From NCBI GenBank assembly GCA_022376925.1, contig JAIOJX010000025.1:142497301-142561300 (forward strand): DNA of 64,000 nucleotides, in the 5' to 3' direction. How positions within the stretch are numbered: position 1 is the first letter of the stretch; every line of letters begins with the position of its first letter. The notes beneath the pieces are model-generated. The model worked only from the letters and a program-made list of their open reading frames with translations. It was not told the origin of the DNA and did no database searches. This document shows positions 46,641 to 58,978 of this stretch, in pieces. Position numbers and translations under genes: made by a program. The stretch comes from Tragulus kanchil (lineage: Eukaryota > Chordata > Mammalia > Artiodactyla > Tragulidae).

Positions 46641-48337
46641 CAAATGAAACAACAGACAAAGAATTAATCTCCAAAATCTACAAGCAACTCAGACAACTCA
46701 GCACAGGAAAAATGAACAACCCAATCCATAAATGGGAAAAAGATCTAAAGAGACGCCTCTCTAAAGAGGACATACAGATGGCCCAAAAGCACATGAAACA
46801 ATGTTCAACTTCGCTTATTATTAGAGAAATGCAAATTAAAACCACAATGAGATACCACCTCACACCCGTCAGAATGGCCTTCTTCAAAAAGTCTGCAGAC
46901 AATAAATGCTGGAGAGGGTGCAGAGAAAAGGGAATGCTCTTGCATTGCTGGTGGGCATGTAGATTGATACAGCCTCTATGGAAAACAGTATGGAGATTCC
47001 TTAAAAAACTCAAAATAGAAGCACCCTATGACCCAGCAATCCCACTATTAGGCTTATATCCTGATGAAATCAAAACTGAAAGAAGCACCTGTACCCCAAT
47101 GTTCATTGCAACTCTCTATACAATAGCCAAAACATGGAAGCAACATAGATGTCCATCGACGAATGAATGGATCCAGAAGCACTGGTACATATATACACAG
47201 TTCATATGGAAACACAAAAGACCTCGAATAGCCAAAGCAATCCTGAGGAAGAAGAATGGAGCTGGAGGGATCAGCCTCTGTAACTTCAGACTCTACTACA
47301 AAGCAACAGTCCACAAGACAGTATGGTACTGGCACAAAAACAGAAATATCGACCAATGGAACAAGATAGAGAACCCAGAGATAAATCCATGCACCTATGG
47401 GTACCTTATTTTTGACAAAGGAGGCAAAACTATAAAATGGGACAAAGACAGCCTCTTCAACAAATGGTGCTGGGAAAATTGGACAGCTACATGCAAAAAA
47501 ATGAAGTTGGAACATTCCCTGACACCATACACAAAGATCAACTCAAAATGGATTAAAGACCTAAATGTAAGGCCAGAAACCATCAAACTCTTAGAGGAGA
47601 ATATAGGCAAAACCCTCAAGGACATCGATCAAAGCAAGATCTTCTCTGACCCACCTACTAGAATAGCGGAACTGAAAAGAAAAGTGAACACGTGGGACCT
47701 CATGAAACTGAAAAGCTTTTGTACAGCAAAAGAAATTACAAAAAAGCTGAACAGACAGCCCACAGAGTGGGAGAAATCATAGCAAATGAAACAACAGACA
47801 AAGAATTAATCTCCAAAATCTACAAGCAACTCAGACAACTCAGCACAGGAAAAATGAACAACCCAATCCATAAATGGGAAAAAGATCTAAAGAGACGCCT
47901 CTCTAAAGAGGACATACAGATGGCCCAAAAGCACATGAAACAATGTTCAACTTCGCTTATTATTAGAGAAATGCAAATTAAAACCACAATGAGATACCAC
48001 CTCACACCCGTCAGAATGGCCTTCTTCAAAAAGTCTGCAGACAATAAATGCTGGAGAGGGTGCAGAGAAAAGGGAATGCTCTTGCATTGCTGGTGGGCAT
48101 GTAGATTGATACAGCCTCTATGGAAAACAGTATGGAGATTCCTTAAAAAACTCAAAATAGAAGCACCCTATGACCCAGCAATCCCACTATTAGGCTTATA
48201 TCCTGATGAAATCAAAACTGAAAGAAGCACCTGTACCCCAATGTTCATTGCAACTCTCTATACAATAGCCAAAACATGGAAGCAACATAGATGTCCATCG
48301 ACGAATGAATGGATCCAGAAGCACTGGTACATATATA
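46054..48337. repeat. Tandem duplication R (unit 1142 bp, inside L1)
   Basis: 46054-47195 is followed directly by 47196-48337. The join reads 'tacatatatac|acagttcat'. No difference seen. It creates the spurious 410-codon frame at 46550-47782. Confidence 0.93.
46550..47782 (+). pseudogene. Chimeric ORF: L1 ORF2 C-terminus fused to its own earlier part
   Basis: The frame encodes the ORF2 C-terminal region ('[19 protein letters not shown]', '[18 protein letters not shown]', '[13 protein letters not shown]', 'HWYIYT'). At the join at 47196 it jumps back to 'QFIWKHKRP', which lies upstream in ORF2. It is an apparent 410-residue protein that no L1 makes. It should be split at 47195/47196. Confidence 0.9.
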
Positions 48338-48483
48338 CAATGGAATACTACTCAGCTGTTAAAAGAAATGAAGAAGACTCAGTCCTAATGAGGTGGCTGG
48401 CTCTAGAACCTATCATAAAAAGTGAAGTAAGTCAAAAAGAGAAAGACAAATACAGTATACTAACACACATATATGGAATCTAG
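47692..48483 (+). pseudogene. L1 ORF2 C-terminal end with natural stop
   Basis: 263 codons ending at the normal ORF2 terminus. It includes the Cys/His knuckle-like segment (CWRGC...LLHCWWAC, residues ~130), '[15 protein letters not shown]', '[19 protein letters not shown]', '[15 protein letters not shown]' and the terminal '[10 protein letters not shown]', followed by TAG and the 3' UTR. The last part recurs at 49450-49692. Confidence 0.88.
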
Positions 48484-48796
48484 TAGGACGGTCTTGATAA
48501 CACACGCAGTGAACTCATGGAAAAACACAGAGCATAGACATAGGGACATTGTGGGGAAGACATAGGGAGAGTGAGGCATGGAGGGAGTAACTGTTATGTG
48601 TGGAAAAGATAGCTATTGTCATTGTGCTAAGGGAATAGGAGTGCTTACAATTGCATGGGGCGATGGTCTGGAGGGGTGGGATGGGGGGAACTCCGGGGGT
48701 GAGGACCAGGGATATGCATATGACTGATCTGGGAACATACATGTCTGTGAACAACAAAACTCTGTAAAACCTTTAAAATAAATAATTTAAAAAAAT
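48484..48796 (+). mobile_element. L1 3' UTR and tail
   Basis: From the ORF2 stop to the A-rich tail: 'gatagctattgtcattgtgc', 'ctggaggggtgggatgggg', 'gggatatgcatatgactgat', 'ctctgtaaaacctttaaaat'. It is the same family as the short L1 at 7118-7356. The duplicate is at 49693-50007. The minus-strand frames at 48515 and 49669 are antisense. Confidence 0.85.
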
Positions 48797-48917
48797 ATCT
48801 TAGGGTCTAGAATAATTTTCTTATGCTTTGATCTAGCAGACTTTAGACAGATTATTATATTCTGTGCTTAATAATTATTAAAAATATAATAATATGATCA
48901 ATAAAACCCTCACTTAA

Positions 48918-48956
48918 TCATATATATATATATATACATATATAATATGACATAAT
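48918..48956. repeat. (TA)n microsatellite
   Basis: 'tcatatatatatatatatac' and 'atatataatatg'. Repeated at about 50129-50160 by duplication S. Confidence 0.85.
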
Positions 48957-49348
48957 TTTGATTAAGTCTCAGACTTTATTAATTCATTTGCCTTCACTAA
49001 GGTAATGAAGCCTTTTTCTACTTAGCGATTTACCTTTAGGTAAGGTCATTTCACATTACACATTCCTTTGATGGGGTGTTCAAGTAAATATTATGAAAAA
49101 TGCTCTGTTCTGAATACTATGAAAACAGATGGATCCTTTCACTTCAGGTGGCCATCTGAATAGATAAGAACTTGCAGAATCCTGTATCAATGTTCTCAAG
49201 GCCTTTCTTTGTTCTCAATCCCCTTAAAAAGAATCAGCTAAAATCATAATTTATAAAGCATTTAAAATACCTAGAACAATCTTTTTCACATTAAAATTAT
49301 AGACTAGTACATTACATTGAAAGAATAACATCTTTCAAAACGTATGAA

Positions 49349-50026
49349 TCCTTAAAAAACTCAAAATAGAAGCACCCTATGACCCAGCAATCCCACTATT
49401 AGGCTTATATCCTGATGAAATCAAAACTGAAAGAAGCACCTGTACCCCAATGTTCATTGCAACTCTCTATACAATAGCCAAAACATGGAAGCAACATAGA
49501 TGTCCATCGACGAATGAATGGATCCAGAAGCACTGGTACATATATACAATGGAATACTACTCAGCTGTTAAAAGAAATGAAGAAGACTCAGTCCTAATGA
49601 GGTGGCTGGCTCTAGAACCTATCATAAAAAGTGAAGTAAGTCAAAAAGAGAAAGACAAATACAGTATACTAACACACATATATGGAATCTAGTAGGACGG
49701 TCTTGATAACACACGCAGTGAACTCATGGAAAAACAGACAGAGCATAGACATAGGGACATTGTGGGGAAGACATAGGGAGAGTGAGGCATGGAGGGAGTA
49801 ACTGTTATGTGTGGAAAAGATAGCTATTGTCATTGTGCTAAGGGAATAGGAGTGCTTACAATTGCATGGGGCGATGGTCTGGAGGGGTGGGATGGGGGGA
49901 ACTCCGGGGGTGAGGACCAGGGATATGCATATGACTGATCTGGGAACATACATGTCTGTGAACAACAAAACTCTGTAAAACCTTTAAAATAAATAATTTA
50001 AAAAAATATCTTAGGGTCTAGAATAA
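49349..50026 (+). mobile_element. Orphan duplicate of the L1 3' end with target site
   Basis: Copy of 48141-48815. It starts abruptly inside ORF2 and has no left target-site repeat. The second right target-site copy is at 50008-50026. It is not a separate insertion. Confidence 0.88.
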
Positions 50027-50294
50027 TTTTCTTATGCTTTGATCTAGCAGACTTTAGACAGATTATTATATTCTGTGCTTAATAATTATTAAAAATATAA
50101 TAATATGATCAATAAAACCCTCACTTAATCATATATATATATATATACATATATAATATGACATAATTTTGATTAAGTCTCAGACTTTATTAATTCATTT
50201 GCCTTCACTAAGGTAATGAAGCCTTTTTCTACTTAGCGATTTACCTTTAGGTAAGGTCATTTCACATTACACATTCCTTTGATGGGGTGTTCAA

Positions 50295-52445
50295 GTAAAT
50301 ATTATGAAAAATGCTCTGTTCTGAATACTATGAAAACAGATGGATCCTTTCACTTCAGGTGGCCATCTGAATAGATAAGAACTTGCAGAATCCTGTATCA
50401 ATGTTCTCAAGGCCTTTCTTTGTTCTCAATCCCCTTAAAAAGAATCAGCTAAAATCATAATTTATAAAGCATTTAAAATACCTAGAACAATCTTTTTCAC
50501 ATTAAAATTATAGACTAGTACATTACATTGAAAGAATAACATCTTTCATTGGTTTCCTTTAAAGTTTGCAAATGAAGGTTAGGGACACAATATCAGCATT
50601 CTCACTTAAAAGCAGGTTTATAGATGTAGTATTTCACTTAAAAATTAGAAAAGAAAGCCTCCCACATAAGACAGAGGGAAAGAACAAATGATAGAAAATA
50701 TAAAGAAGTAATTTTACTCATTTTTGGAGATAAAACCCCAATGTTAAATAACAATAATTAAATGACTCATCAAAATTGCTTAAAAATAAGAAAGTAAAAT
50801 TTTATATTTTTTTCCAAAACTTCTTCAGACTTTCACACAGAAACTGGAGAATGAGCTCATATGCACATACAGATCCAATAGCATATCATCCTTTAAGGGA
50901 CTGGAATCTTCTGATACAAAGAGTGTCATTGTGACTTGGATTCTGAAGTTCTGAGGACCATAAACTCCCACTGAAAATCAAGACATTTTGAGAGTGATTG
51001 GAGCATTGTCCATCATTACAATAAGGTAAACCAAGAATACCTTTAGTAGATTCTCTAGCGCTAACCTACACTCTTACCTGCAAACAATCAGGTATTATCA
51101 TTCTATTTCCACTGATTCTCATACTAGCTACTATTTTAACCTAATGCTCTCTTAGTGTTTCATATTTTCACAATTGCCCACCCCTAAGATTAAATAGTAT
51201 CTCATATGAAATGTCTACCACTCATGGTAATAACTCTCCCTCATCCATTCAGCATATAATACAAATTATTGCTTATTTTCCCTTAAATGTTGGAAGTAAC
51301 CCTTTTTTCTGTAAAAGAAGAAAGTCAAGGATTCCTGAGGCTTCATAGCACAAAATATATTGAGGTCAATGTAAATATTATGAAAAATGCTCTGTTCTGA
51401 ATACTATGAAAACAGATGGATCCTTTCACTTCAGGTGGCCATCTGAATAGATAAGAACTTGCAGAATCCTGTATCAATGTTCTCAAGGCCTTTCTTTGTT
51501 CTCAATCCCCTTAAAAAGAATCAGCTAAAATCATAATTTATAAAGCATTTAAAATACCTAGAACAATCTTTTTCACATTAAAATTATAGACTAGTACATT
51601 ACATTGAAAGAATAACATCTTTCATTGGTTTCCTTTAAAGTTTGCAAATGAAGGTTAGGGAAACAATATCAGCATTCTCACTTAAAAGCAGGTTTATAGA
51701 TGTAGTATTTCACTTAAAAATTAGAAAAGAAAGCCTCCCACATAAGACAGAGGGAAAGAACAAATGATAGAAAATATAAAGAAGTAATTTTACTCATTTT
51801 GGAGATAAAACCCCAATGTTAAATAACAATAATTAAATGACTCATCAAAATTGCTTAAAAATAAGAAAGTAAAATTTTATAATTTTTTCCAAAACTTCTT
51901 CAGACTTTCACACAGAAACTGGAGAATGAGCTCATATGCACATACAGATCCAATAGCATATCATCCTTTAAGGGACTGGAATCTTCTGATACAAAGAGTG
52001 TCATTGTGACTTGGATTCTGAAGTTCTGAGGACCATAAACTCCCACTGAAAATCAAGACATTTTGAGAGTGATTGGAGCATTGTCCATCATTACAATAAG
52101 GTAAACCAAGAATACCTTTAGTAGATTCTCTAGCGCTAACCTACACTCTTACCTGCAAACAATCAGGTATTATCATTCTATTTCCACTGATTCTCATACT
52201 AGCTACTATTTTAACCTAATGCTCTCTTAGTGTTTCATATTTTCACAATTGCCCACCCCTAAGATTAAATAGTATCTCATATGAAATGTCTACCACTCAT
52301 GGTAATAACTCTCCCTCATCCATTCAGCATATAATACAAATTATTGCTTATTTTCCCTTAAATGTTGGAAGTAACCCTTTTTTCTGTAAAAGAAGAAAGT
52401 CAAGGATTCCTGAGGCTTCATAGCACAAAATATATTGAGGTCAAT
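50295..52445. repeat. Tandem duplication T (unit ~1076 bp)
   Basis: 50295-51370 recurs at 51371-52445. Changes seen: 'gggacacaata'/'gggaaacaata', one T fewer in 'catttttgg', 'tatatttttttcc'/'tataattttttcc'. The stretch around 50295-50548 exists three times. The content has no gene or repeat I can name. Confidence 0.92.
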
Positions 52446-52894
52446 GTAATACTGTGCTTCATTTTTATAATAGTAATATGAATGTATCATGGAGCAATCA
52501 TCAATCAAAAGATTCTTCACTGTTAATAAATAAAATTTTAATTAGTAAATACTATGGAATGGGTTGAAATATTGAGAGAAAGTTGAATGATATCCCAGCC
52601 AGAGGGAAACCATAAGCAAAGGAAATGATCCAGGTAAGCTTACTTAAGGTGGGAGTTTACCTAGATTGTATCATAGGGAAAAGCTGGTTATCTTAATGGA
52701 AAATACATGGCAACAAGAATGCAGTAGTAGATTGTGCACATTCTTCAATGTCAGTACCAGAAGTTAGAGTTTTTTCAGCAGGCAAAAAATGTGTCATAGG
52801 CTATTTTAAATAGAGTAGGGGAATGACATGATCAGCTTTGAAACTTTGGAAGGTTGTGCTGACAACCTTGTATTGGCTGATTTTAGAAGAAGAA
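52446..52894. other. Non-coding stretch, possible ancient repeat
   Basis: 52590-52890 has the flavour of an old interspersed repeat ('aggggaatgacatgatcagc' near 52817-52836), but I cannot name a family. Confidence 0.3.
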
Positions 52895-55010
52895 ATTCCA
52901 GAGAAGGCATTTCAGGGTCATGTGGCTGACAGAGAGGAAGGAAGGACTGCTGTGAAGTAGTTGCACCCAGAGGAGATAAAATCGAGCTATGGGATAAAGT
53001 CTTCCACTTAATTCAGAAATTTCCTAATTACACAGTCCTGTCATTTATTTCTGCTTAATATGATGACAAAGCATATTAAAGATCATGATAGGATTTATAT
53101 TAGTGAAAATTGATATATAAAAGAATGAGACACAGTTTACTTAGAGTTCCTTGCTCAGTTATTAATAAACAGAAATGAGCCATCAGAGGCTTCTCACATT
53201 AAATGGATGCAATTTAACAAAAAACAGCTTGGACCCGTGAGTGTACATGCAACATAAATGTTATAAATGATGGCATTATTATAAATTGTTTCAACAACCA
53301 TGTGATTCAGTTTAAAATGTCATTTCAAATGAAAACTTTCCTGTAAGAAATCTCTGATGAATCTTTGCTTCAGGAATAATTTTTAAAAAGTATTTTGAAG
53401 AGTCCATTGCAATTCACTTTATTATAATCATAACACTATTAATGTGATGTCAAGCACATTTAGAAAGTTACAACAGTACAAAAGTCTAGAATTAGAGTTT
53501 AAACTAGGCCACTGGTAATGGAATACAAAGTATGTGTAGGTGGATATGAAAACCCAAGTAGAGAGAGAACAGTTAAATGTCAAATGACTTGCTTACATTT
53601 GGGGAATTATCATGATGGTGAATTTCTGGTAGATGAAGGTGACATTTATTCAATTATATATTGAATATAATGACCTTATATGTATACAGTGCCTTGAATG
53701 ACAAAGGGTCTACTTTTTAAAGCAGGAAAAACTAGATGAAACTGAGAATCTAACAGTGCTTGTAACATACATAAAATGTACAAAATATATATCATCAAAC
53801 TTATAGCAACCACTAGAATAAACAAGCAAATACATATATAAATAGTGCATGTAATAAAGTTATGAGGAAATAAAGTTGAATTCTAAAACCTTTACAACCA
53901 CTAAAATAAATAAGTAAATACAAGCAAACAACAAAAAATAAAATTTTTCAGCTTTGACTTGAAGTTCAAGAGCAAAAAATTCCAGAGAAGGCATTTCAGG
54001 GTCATGTGGCTGACAGAGAGGAAGGAAGGACTGCTGTGAAGTAGTTGCACCCAGAGGAGATAAAATCGAGCTATGGGATAAAGTCTTCCACTTAATTCAG
54101 AAATTTCCTAATTACACAGTCCTGTCATTTATTTCTGCTTAATATGATGACAAAGCATATTAAAGATCATGATAGGATTTATATTAGTGAAAATTGATAT
54201 ATAAAAGAATGAGACACAGTTTACTTAGAGTTCCTTGCTCAGTTATTAATAAACAGAAATGAGCCATCAGAGGCTTCTCACATTAAATGGATGCAATTTA
54301 ACAAAAAACAGCTTGGACCCGTGAGTGTACATGCAACATAAATGTTATAAATGATGGCATTATTATAAATTGTTTCAACAACCATGTGATTCAGTTTAAA
54401 ATGTCATTTCAAATGAAAACTTTCCTGTAAGAAATCTCTGATGAATCTTTGCTTCAGGAATAATTTTTAAAAAGTATTTTGAAGAGTCCATTGCAATTCA
54501 CTTTATTATAATCATAACACTATTAATGTGATGTCAAGCACATTTAGAAAGTTACAACAGTACAAAAGTCTAGAATTAGAGTTTAAACTAGGCCACTGGT
54601 AATGGAATACAAAGTATGTGTAGGTGGATATGAAAACCCAAGTAGAGAGAGAACAGTTAAATGTCAAATGACTTGCTTACATTTGGGGAATTATCATGAT
54701 GGTGAATTTCTGGTAGATGAAGGTGACATTTATTCAATTATATATTGAATATAATGACCTTATATGTATACAGTGCCTTGAATGACAAAGGGTCTACTTT
54801 TTAAAGCAGGAAAAACTAGATGAAACTGAGAATCTAACAGTGCTTGTAACATACATAAAATGTACAAAATATATATCATCAAACTTATAGCAACCACTAG
54901 AATAAACAAGCAAATACATATATAAATAGTGCATGTAATAAAGTTATGAGGAAATAAAGTTGAATTCTAAAACCTTTACAACCACTAAAATAAATAAGTA
55001 AATACAAGCA
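52895..55010. repeat. Tandem duplication U (unit 1084 bp)
   Basis: 52895-53926 recurs at 53977-55010. The 50-base filler (53927-53976) is the largest of the set and is A-rich at its start. No internal changes were seen. No gene is present. Confidence 0.92.
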
Positions 55011-55085
55011 TACATAAATAGAAAGATAGTGCATCTAATGAAGTTATAAAGGAGATAAATGTGAACTCTAAAACATTTCTCAAAT
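54891..55085. repeat. Imperfect local tandem repeat (~90-100 bp period)
   Basis: 'caaccactagaataaac' (54891) and 'caaccactaaaataaat' (54979), then 'tagtgcatgtaataaagtta' (54927) and 'tagtgcatctaatgaagtta' (55027), form about two diverged units. It resembles tandem subrepeats of old L1 5' regions. This repeat is old and diverged, unlike the roughly 1.1-kb duplications. Confidence 0.5.
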
Positions 55086-55129
55086 AGTTCAAATGAAACT
55101 AGAATAGATAATAGGGTATTGGGATTCTA

Positions 55130-55550
55130 AGGCAAATGGAACCAATAGGATACATAGATACATATATACAAACATACATGGAGAGACAAAGACAACATGA
55201 GAGAGAATTTATTGGAAGAAATTGGTTTATGTGATTATGGAGCCTCATAAATCCCAAGATCTGCGCAGTGAGTTGGCAAACTAGAGACCTAAGAGACTGA
55301 TGGTGGAGTTCCAAGATGAAACAGATCTGACCCCAGGAAGCACCCATGTTTCAGCTTGAGTCTGAAGGCAGGAAAAAAAGTCATTATCTCAGTCTGAAGG
55401 CAAAAAAGCAGTCAGACAGGAAGAGTTCTCTTTTTTTTAGCCTTTTGCTTTGCTCTATTCAGAGTGTCAGCTGATGAGATGAGACCCACAACATTAGGGA
55501 GAGAAGTCTGCTCACTCAGTTCAATTTTAATCTCATATAAAAAATCCCTC
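55130..55550 (+). mobile_element. Ancient interspersed repeat, family unresolved
   Basis: 'gagagaatttattggaag', 'attatggagcctcataaatc', 'aagatctgcgcagtgagttgg' and 'tcagctgatgagatgagaccc' follow a widespread mammalian repeat layout (a 'fatty-end' region of an old L1 or LTR). I cannot decide which. The minus-strand 82-aa frame is a shadow. Confidence 0.4.
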
Positions 55551-55574
55551 ACAGAACAAACTAGTGTTGATGAG

Positions 55575-55800
55575 TGGGGAGAAGGAAGGAGGTAGGATCA
55601 ATGGGTATGGGATTAGGGGAAACCAACTACTACATATAAAATAGATAAGCAACAAGGGTATATTGTATAGCACAGAAAAGGATAGCCATTATTTATAATA
55701 ATTTTGAATGTAGTTTAATCTACACAAATATTGAATAACTATGTGCACAACTAAAACTATTATTGTCAATTAACTATACTTCAATATAATAAATAATAAA
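55575..55800 (+). mobile_element. Old L1 3' UTR
   Basis: 'aataaaatagataagcaac'-like text, 'aagggtatattgtatagcac', 'agaaaaggatagcc' and a final 'aactatacttcaatataat' are the classic end of a eutherian L1 3' UTR. Confidence 0.6.
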
Positions 55801-55980
55801 TCTAACAGTCAACTCAATATTTATAGATCATCACAAGCAACAATTGTAGAATATAATTCTTTACTAGGACTGGTTAGTAAGATAAACTATAAGCTAGAAC
55901 ATAAAACAAGTCTCATTAAATTTAGAAGAATTGAAATCATACAGAGTACATACTCTGATGTTAATGGAAGTAGTGTTTTT

Positions 55981-56282
55981 GTTTTTTTTTTTTTTAATTT
56001 TATTGGGACAATGTTATTTTATTTTATTTTTTTTGGTCACTTTTATTGATCTTTCATTCATTTATCTTTGTTCTTTAGCCTGTGTGGGCCTTCCGTCGCA
56101 GTGGTCCCTTCCGTCGCAGAGCACCAACTCTGGGCGCATGTGCTCCAGAGCCCTGGCTCGGTAGTTGGACACATCTGTCTAGCTGCTCCGCAGCAGATGG
56201 GATCTTCCCAGGCTATGGATTGAACCAGTGCCCCCTGTACTGCAAGATGGTGTCCCCACGCACTGGACCACCAGGAAAGACC
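55981..56282 (-). mobile_element. CHR-derived SINE with 15-bp target-site duplication
   Basis: Inverted element with a T-rich tail (55981-56032), 'ggtcacttttattgatc', 'tttgttctttagcc', 'gagcaccaactctggg', 'ggattgaaccagtgcccc' and head 'ggaccaccaggaaagacc'. Direct repeats 'ggaagtagtgttttt' at 55966-55980 and 56283-56297 define a perfect target-site duplication. It is one of six loci of the tail subfamily. It encodes no protein; the 77- and 101-aa frames are shadows. Confidence 0.88.
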
Positions 56283-56297
56283 GGAAGTAGTGTTTTT

Positions 56298-56942
56298 TTG
56301 GTACTTAACTTTTTAGATGTTAAGATTCTCCAAAATGCATTTTTACACATTCTAAATCTACTTTCAAATAGCACATATATAGTGTAGGTACCTTCTAATA
56401 GAGTATTCATAATTCCTCCTCTGGTCCCTCATTGGAAAAAAAACTATTCCAATGGCTTAAGCAAGATATACACCCCCCTCCCTCTGTCCCCGAACATCCA
56501 GAAACACGAAAACAGTAGTAAAAATCGTCAGAAAAACCTGTTCTAAGTGGTCATTCAGAGGCTCTAGTTCCTTCTTTACTGCCTGTTCTCCTTGAAGGTA
56601 CTGACTTCATCGGGATGGTTAAAATGGTTCATAAAGTCTCTATCAGTATTCTAGGCTGTAAGACCAGGAAAACTAGAAATGGAGATCAAGTGATTGTCTT
56701 ATATAGAAGACATACAGAAGCTGCAATTCCCAATTATATTTAATACCTTTGGTAATCACCTAATCATAAAGCTTAACTGCTAAAAACTAAATTAGGGAGC
56801 AATGTCAGATGAGTATTCTGTGCTATTTTAAAACGAGGAATTTCTATAACTACAACAAAGAATAAGAAAACATGTATAGAGGGACAATTGCAATCTCTGT
56901 CACAGTGAATTGGGATAAATTATATTTTCAGTAGTGGAACAT
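56298..56942. other. Non-coding spacer
   Basis: Unique-looking DNA; no open frame, RNA gene or repeat recognised. Confidence 0.45.
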
Positions 56943-57189
56943 GAGCCGAGTTAGCATAATTCCTAAAACAGTGTACTCTGTAAGAATATAATCCCCTCAT
57001 TCCTTGAGTAAGTACATATTGGTACCTCCCATATTCTGGTCCCTACTCACAGAATGCTTAGAGAATCATGTTACAGACAGGCATGTGGACAGTAAATAGA
57101 ATGAAACAACATAGTTAATATTTTGAACCCATGTTTGTGGGTAATGCTATTCAACTTTTTACATGCTTTTACTTTTATAATCTTTGCAA

Positions 57190-57335
57190 CTAATTACTCA
57201 AATAATTCTTTATCATATTCATTTTAAGGTTAAGACATCTGAGACACAGGAAACCTATACTACTTGTCAAAGAACACAGAGGTACATAAATTTAAAAACC
57301 TGGGTTTAAATTCAGATGCTCTTATTCCAGATGAA
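57190..57335 (+). mobile_element. MIR SINE relic
   Basis: 'attttaaggttaagacatctgag', 'acaggaaacc', 'acttgtcaaagaacacag' and 'cctgggtttaaattcagatgc' follow the MIR core and 3' region in order. The duplicate is at 58378-58523. Confidence 0.6.
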
Positions 57336-57479
57336 TGCAATTACCTATTTCATATTGGCTTTCAGGATGGATTACAAAACATGAAGGTACCCAGATGAAG
57401 CAACTATAGAACATGGAAGATACATGTAGGAGAAAAAACTAAACCAAAGAGATGGTTAGGGGGTTTCTTATGGCTGTGA

Positions 57480-57790
57480 TGTAAAGGTAGGGAGTATGAT
57501 ACATTCATACAATGAAATACTTCTTAGAAACAAAAATAACAGATTACTGACACTTTTAAAAGGAAGTATGAATCTCAAAAAAAAGCATATACTATATGAT
57601 TCTAGATATATGAGTAACTAAAAGGAATGCTATAAAGTTGGTGTATAGAACAAAATCTCAGACCAGCAGTAGCATCTGGGTGCGGGGGTACTGATACACC
57701 AGGGAAAGGCATGAGAGGAGTTTCTAGGGACAATGGAAATGTGCTGTATGTGAGAATGGAGTGCTTGTGAAATTAATTATATCTTATAAG
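57480..57790 (+). mobile_element. Old L1M-type 3' region
   Basis: 'tacattcatacaatgaaatac', 'gtatgaatctcaaaaaaaagc', 'actatatgattctagatat' and 'aatggaaatgtgctgtatgtg' match the order of landmarks in L1M 3' ends. The duplicate is at 58668-58978. Confidence 0.6.
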
Positions 57791-58377
57791 TAAAATTTCT
57801 CCTTTTGCTTAATGTCTATTTTACCTCTCAATAGTAGGTACAACTAATTAGTACAACAACAACAATAAACAGTTTCCTTCTGTGTTTTCAACAAAGTGTT
57901 AAACAAGATATGGAGGACATCATCATCATCCTCATATCTTCAAATGAACTTGATTACCTGCAGTCAAATAATAAAATGTTTCAGAGAGAGGATTTTGAAG
58001 CCTGTTTGTATAGCAACCCAATTTCTAAACACTTCTAGCTGTATAACATTGGTTGATCAGTTTAAACTCCTTAATTCTCAGATGTTTTTCTACAAACTGG
58101 ACAAACTTCCTTACCTAGGGATTATACAAAGAGCCGAGTTAGCATAATTCCTAAAACAGTGTACTCTGTAAGAATATAATCCCCTCATTCCTTGAGTAAG
58201 TACATATTGGTACCTCCCATATTCTGGTCCCTACTCACAGAATGCTTAGAGAATCATGTTACAGACAGGCATGTGGACAGTAAATAGAATGAAACAACAT
58301 AGTTAATATTTTGAACCCATGTTTGTGGGTAATGCTATTCAACTTTTTACATGCTTTTACTTTTATAATCTTTGCAA

Positions 58378-58978
58378 CTAATTACTCAAATAATTCTTTA
58401 TCATATTCATTTTAAGGTTAAGACATCTGAGACACAGGAAACCTATACTACTTGTCAAAGAACACAGAGGTACATAAATTTAAAAACCTGGGTTTAAATT
58501 CAGATGCTCTTATTCCAGATGAATGCAATTACCTATTTCATATTGGCTTTCAGGATGGATTACAAAACATGAAGGTACCCAGATGAAGCAACTATAGAAC
58601 ATGGAAGATACATGTAGGAGAAAAAACTAAACCAAAGAGATGGTTAGGGGTTGCTTATGGCTGTGATGTAAAGGTAGGGAGTATGATACATTCATACAAT
58701 GAAATACTTCTTAGAAACAAAAAGAACAGATTACTGACACTTTTAAAAGGAAGTATGAATCTCAAAAAAAAGCATATACTATATGATTCTAGATATATGA
58801 GTAACTAAAAGGAATGCTATAAAGTTGGTGTATAGAACAAAATCTCAGACCAGCAGTAGCATCTGGGTGCGGGGGTACTGATACACCAGGGAAAGGCATG
58901 AGAGGAGTTTCTAGGGACAATGGAAATGTGCTGTATGTGAGAATGGAGTGCTTGTGAAATTAATTATATCTTATAAGT
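58378..58978 (+). mobile_element. Second copies of MIR and L1M 3' relics
   Basis: Copies of 57190-57335 and 57480-57790 carried by duplication V at an offset of about 1188. Confidence 0.8.

Larger units (their letters stand above)
42040..48796 (+). mobile_element. 5'-truncated L1, ~3.4 kb after collapsing duplications
   Basis: An L1 retrotransposon inserted with a 19-bp target-site duplication (42021-42039 and 48797-48815) and a short A-rich tail. It lacks ORF1 and the ORF2 endonuclease domain, beginning inside ORF2, with RT, C-terminal region and 3' UTR present. The apparent length of 6.7 kb is inflated by three internal tandem duplications (P, Q, R; about 3.3 kb). Low divergence from a readable ORF2 marks it as one of the younger elements here. 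The first 100 bases are also at 40905-41006, and the end is also at 49349-50007. Confidence 0.9.
48141..50548. repeat. Tandem duplication S (unit ~1209 bp)
   Basis: 48141-49337 recurs at 49349-50548, with an 11-base filler 'aaacgtatgaa'. The second copy has two extra bases ('acagacagagc' against 'acacagagc'). The unit spans the L1 end, its right target site and downstream DNA, so 49349-50007 is an orphan L1 tail preceded by non-L1 sequence. Confidence 0.92.
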
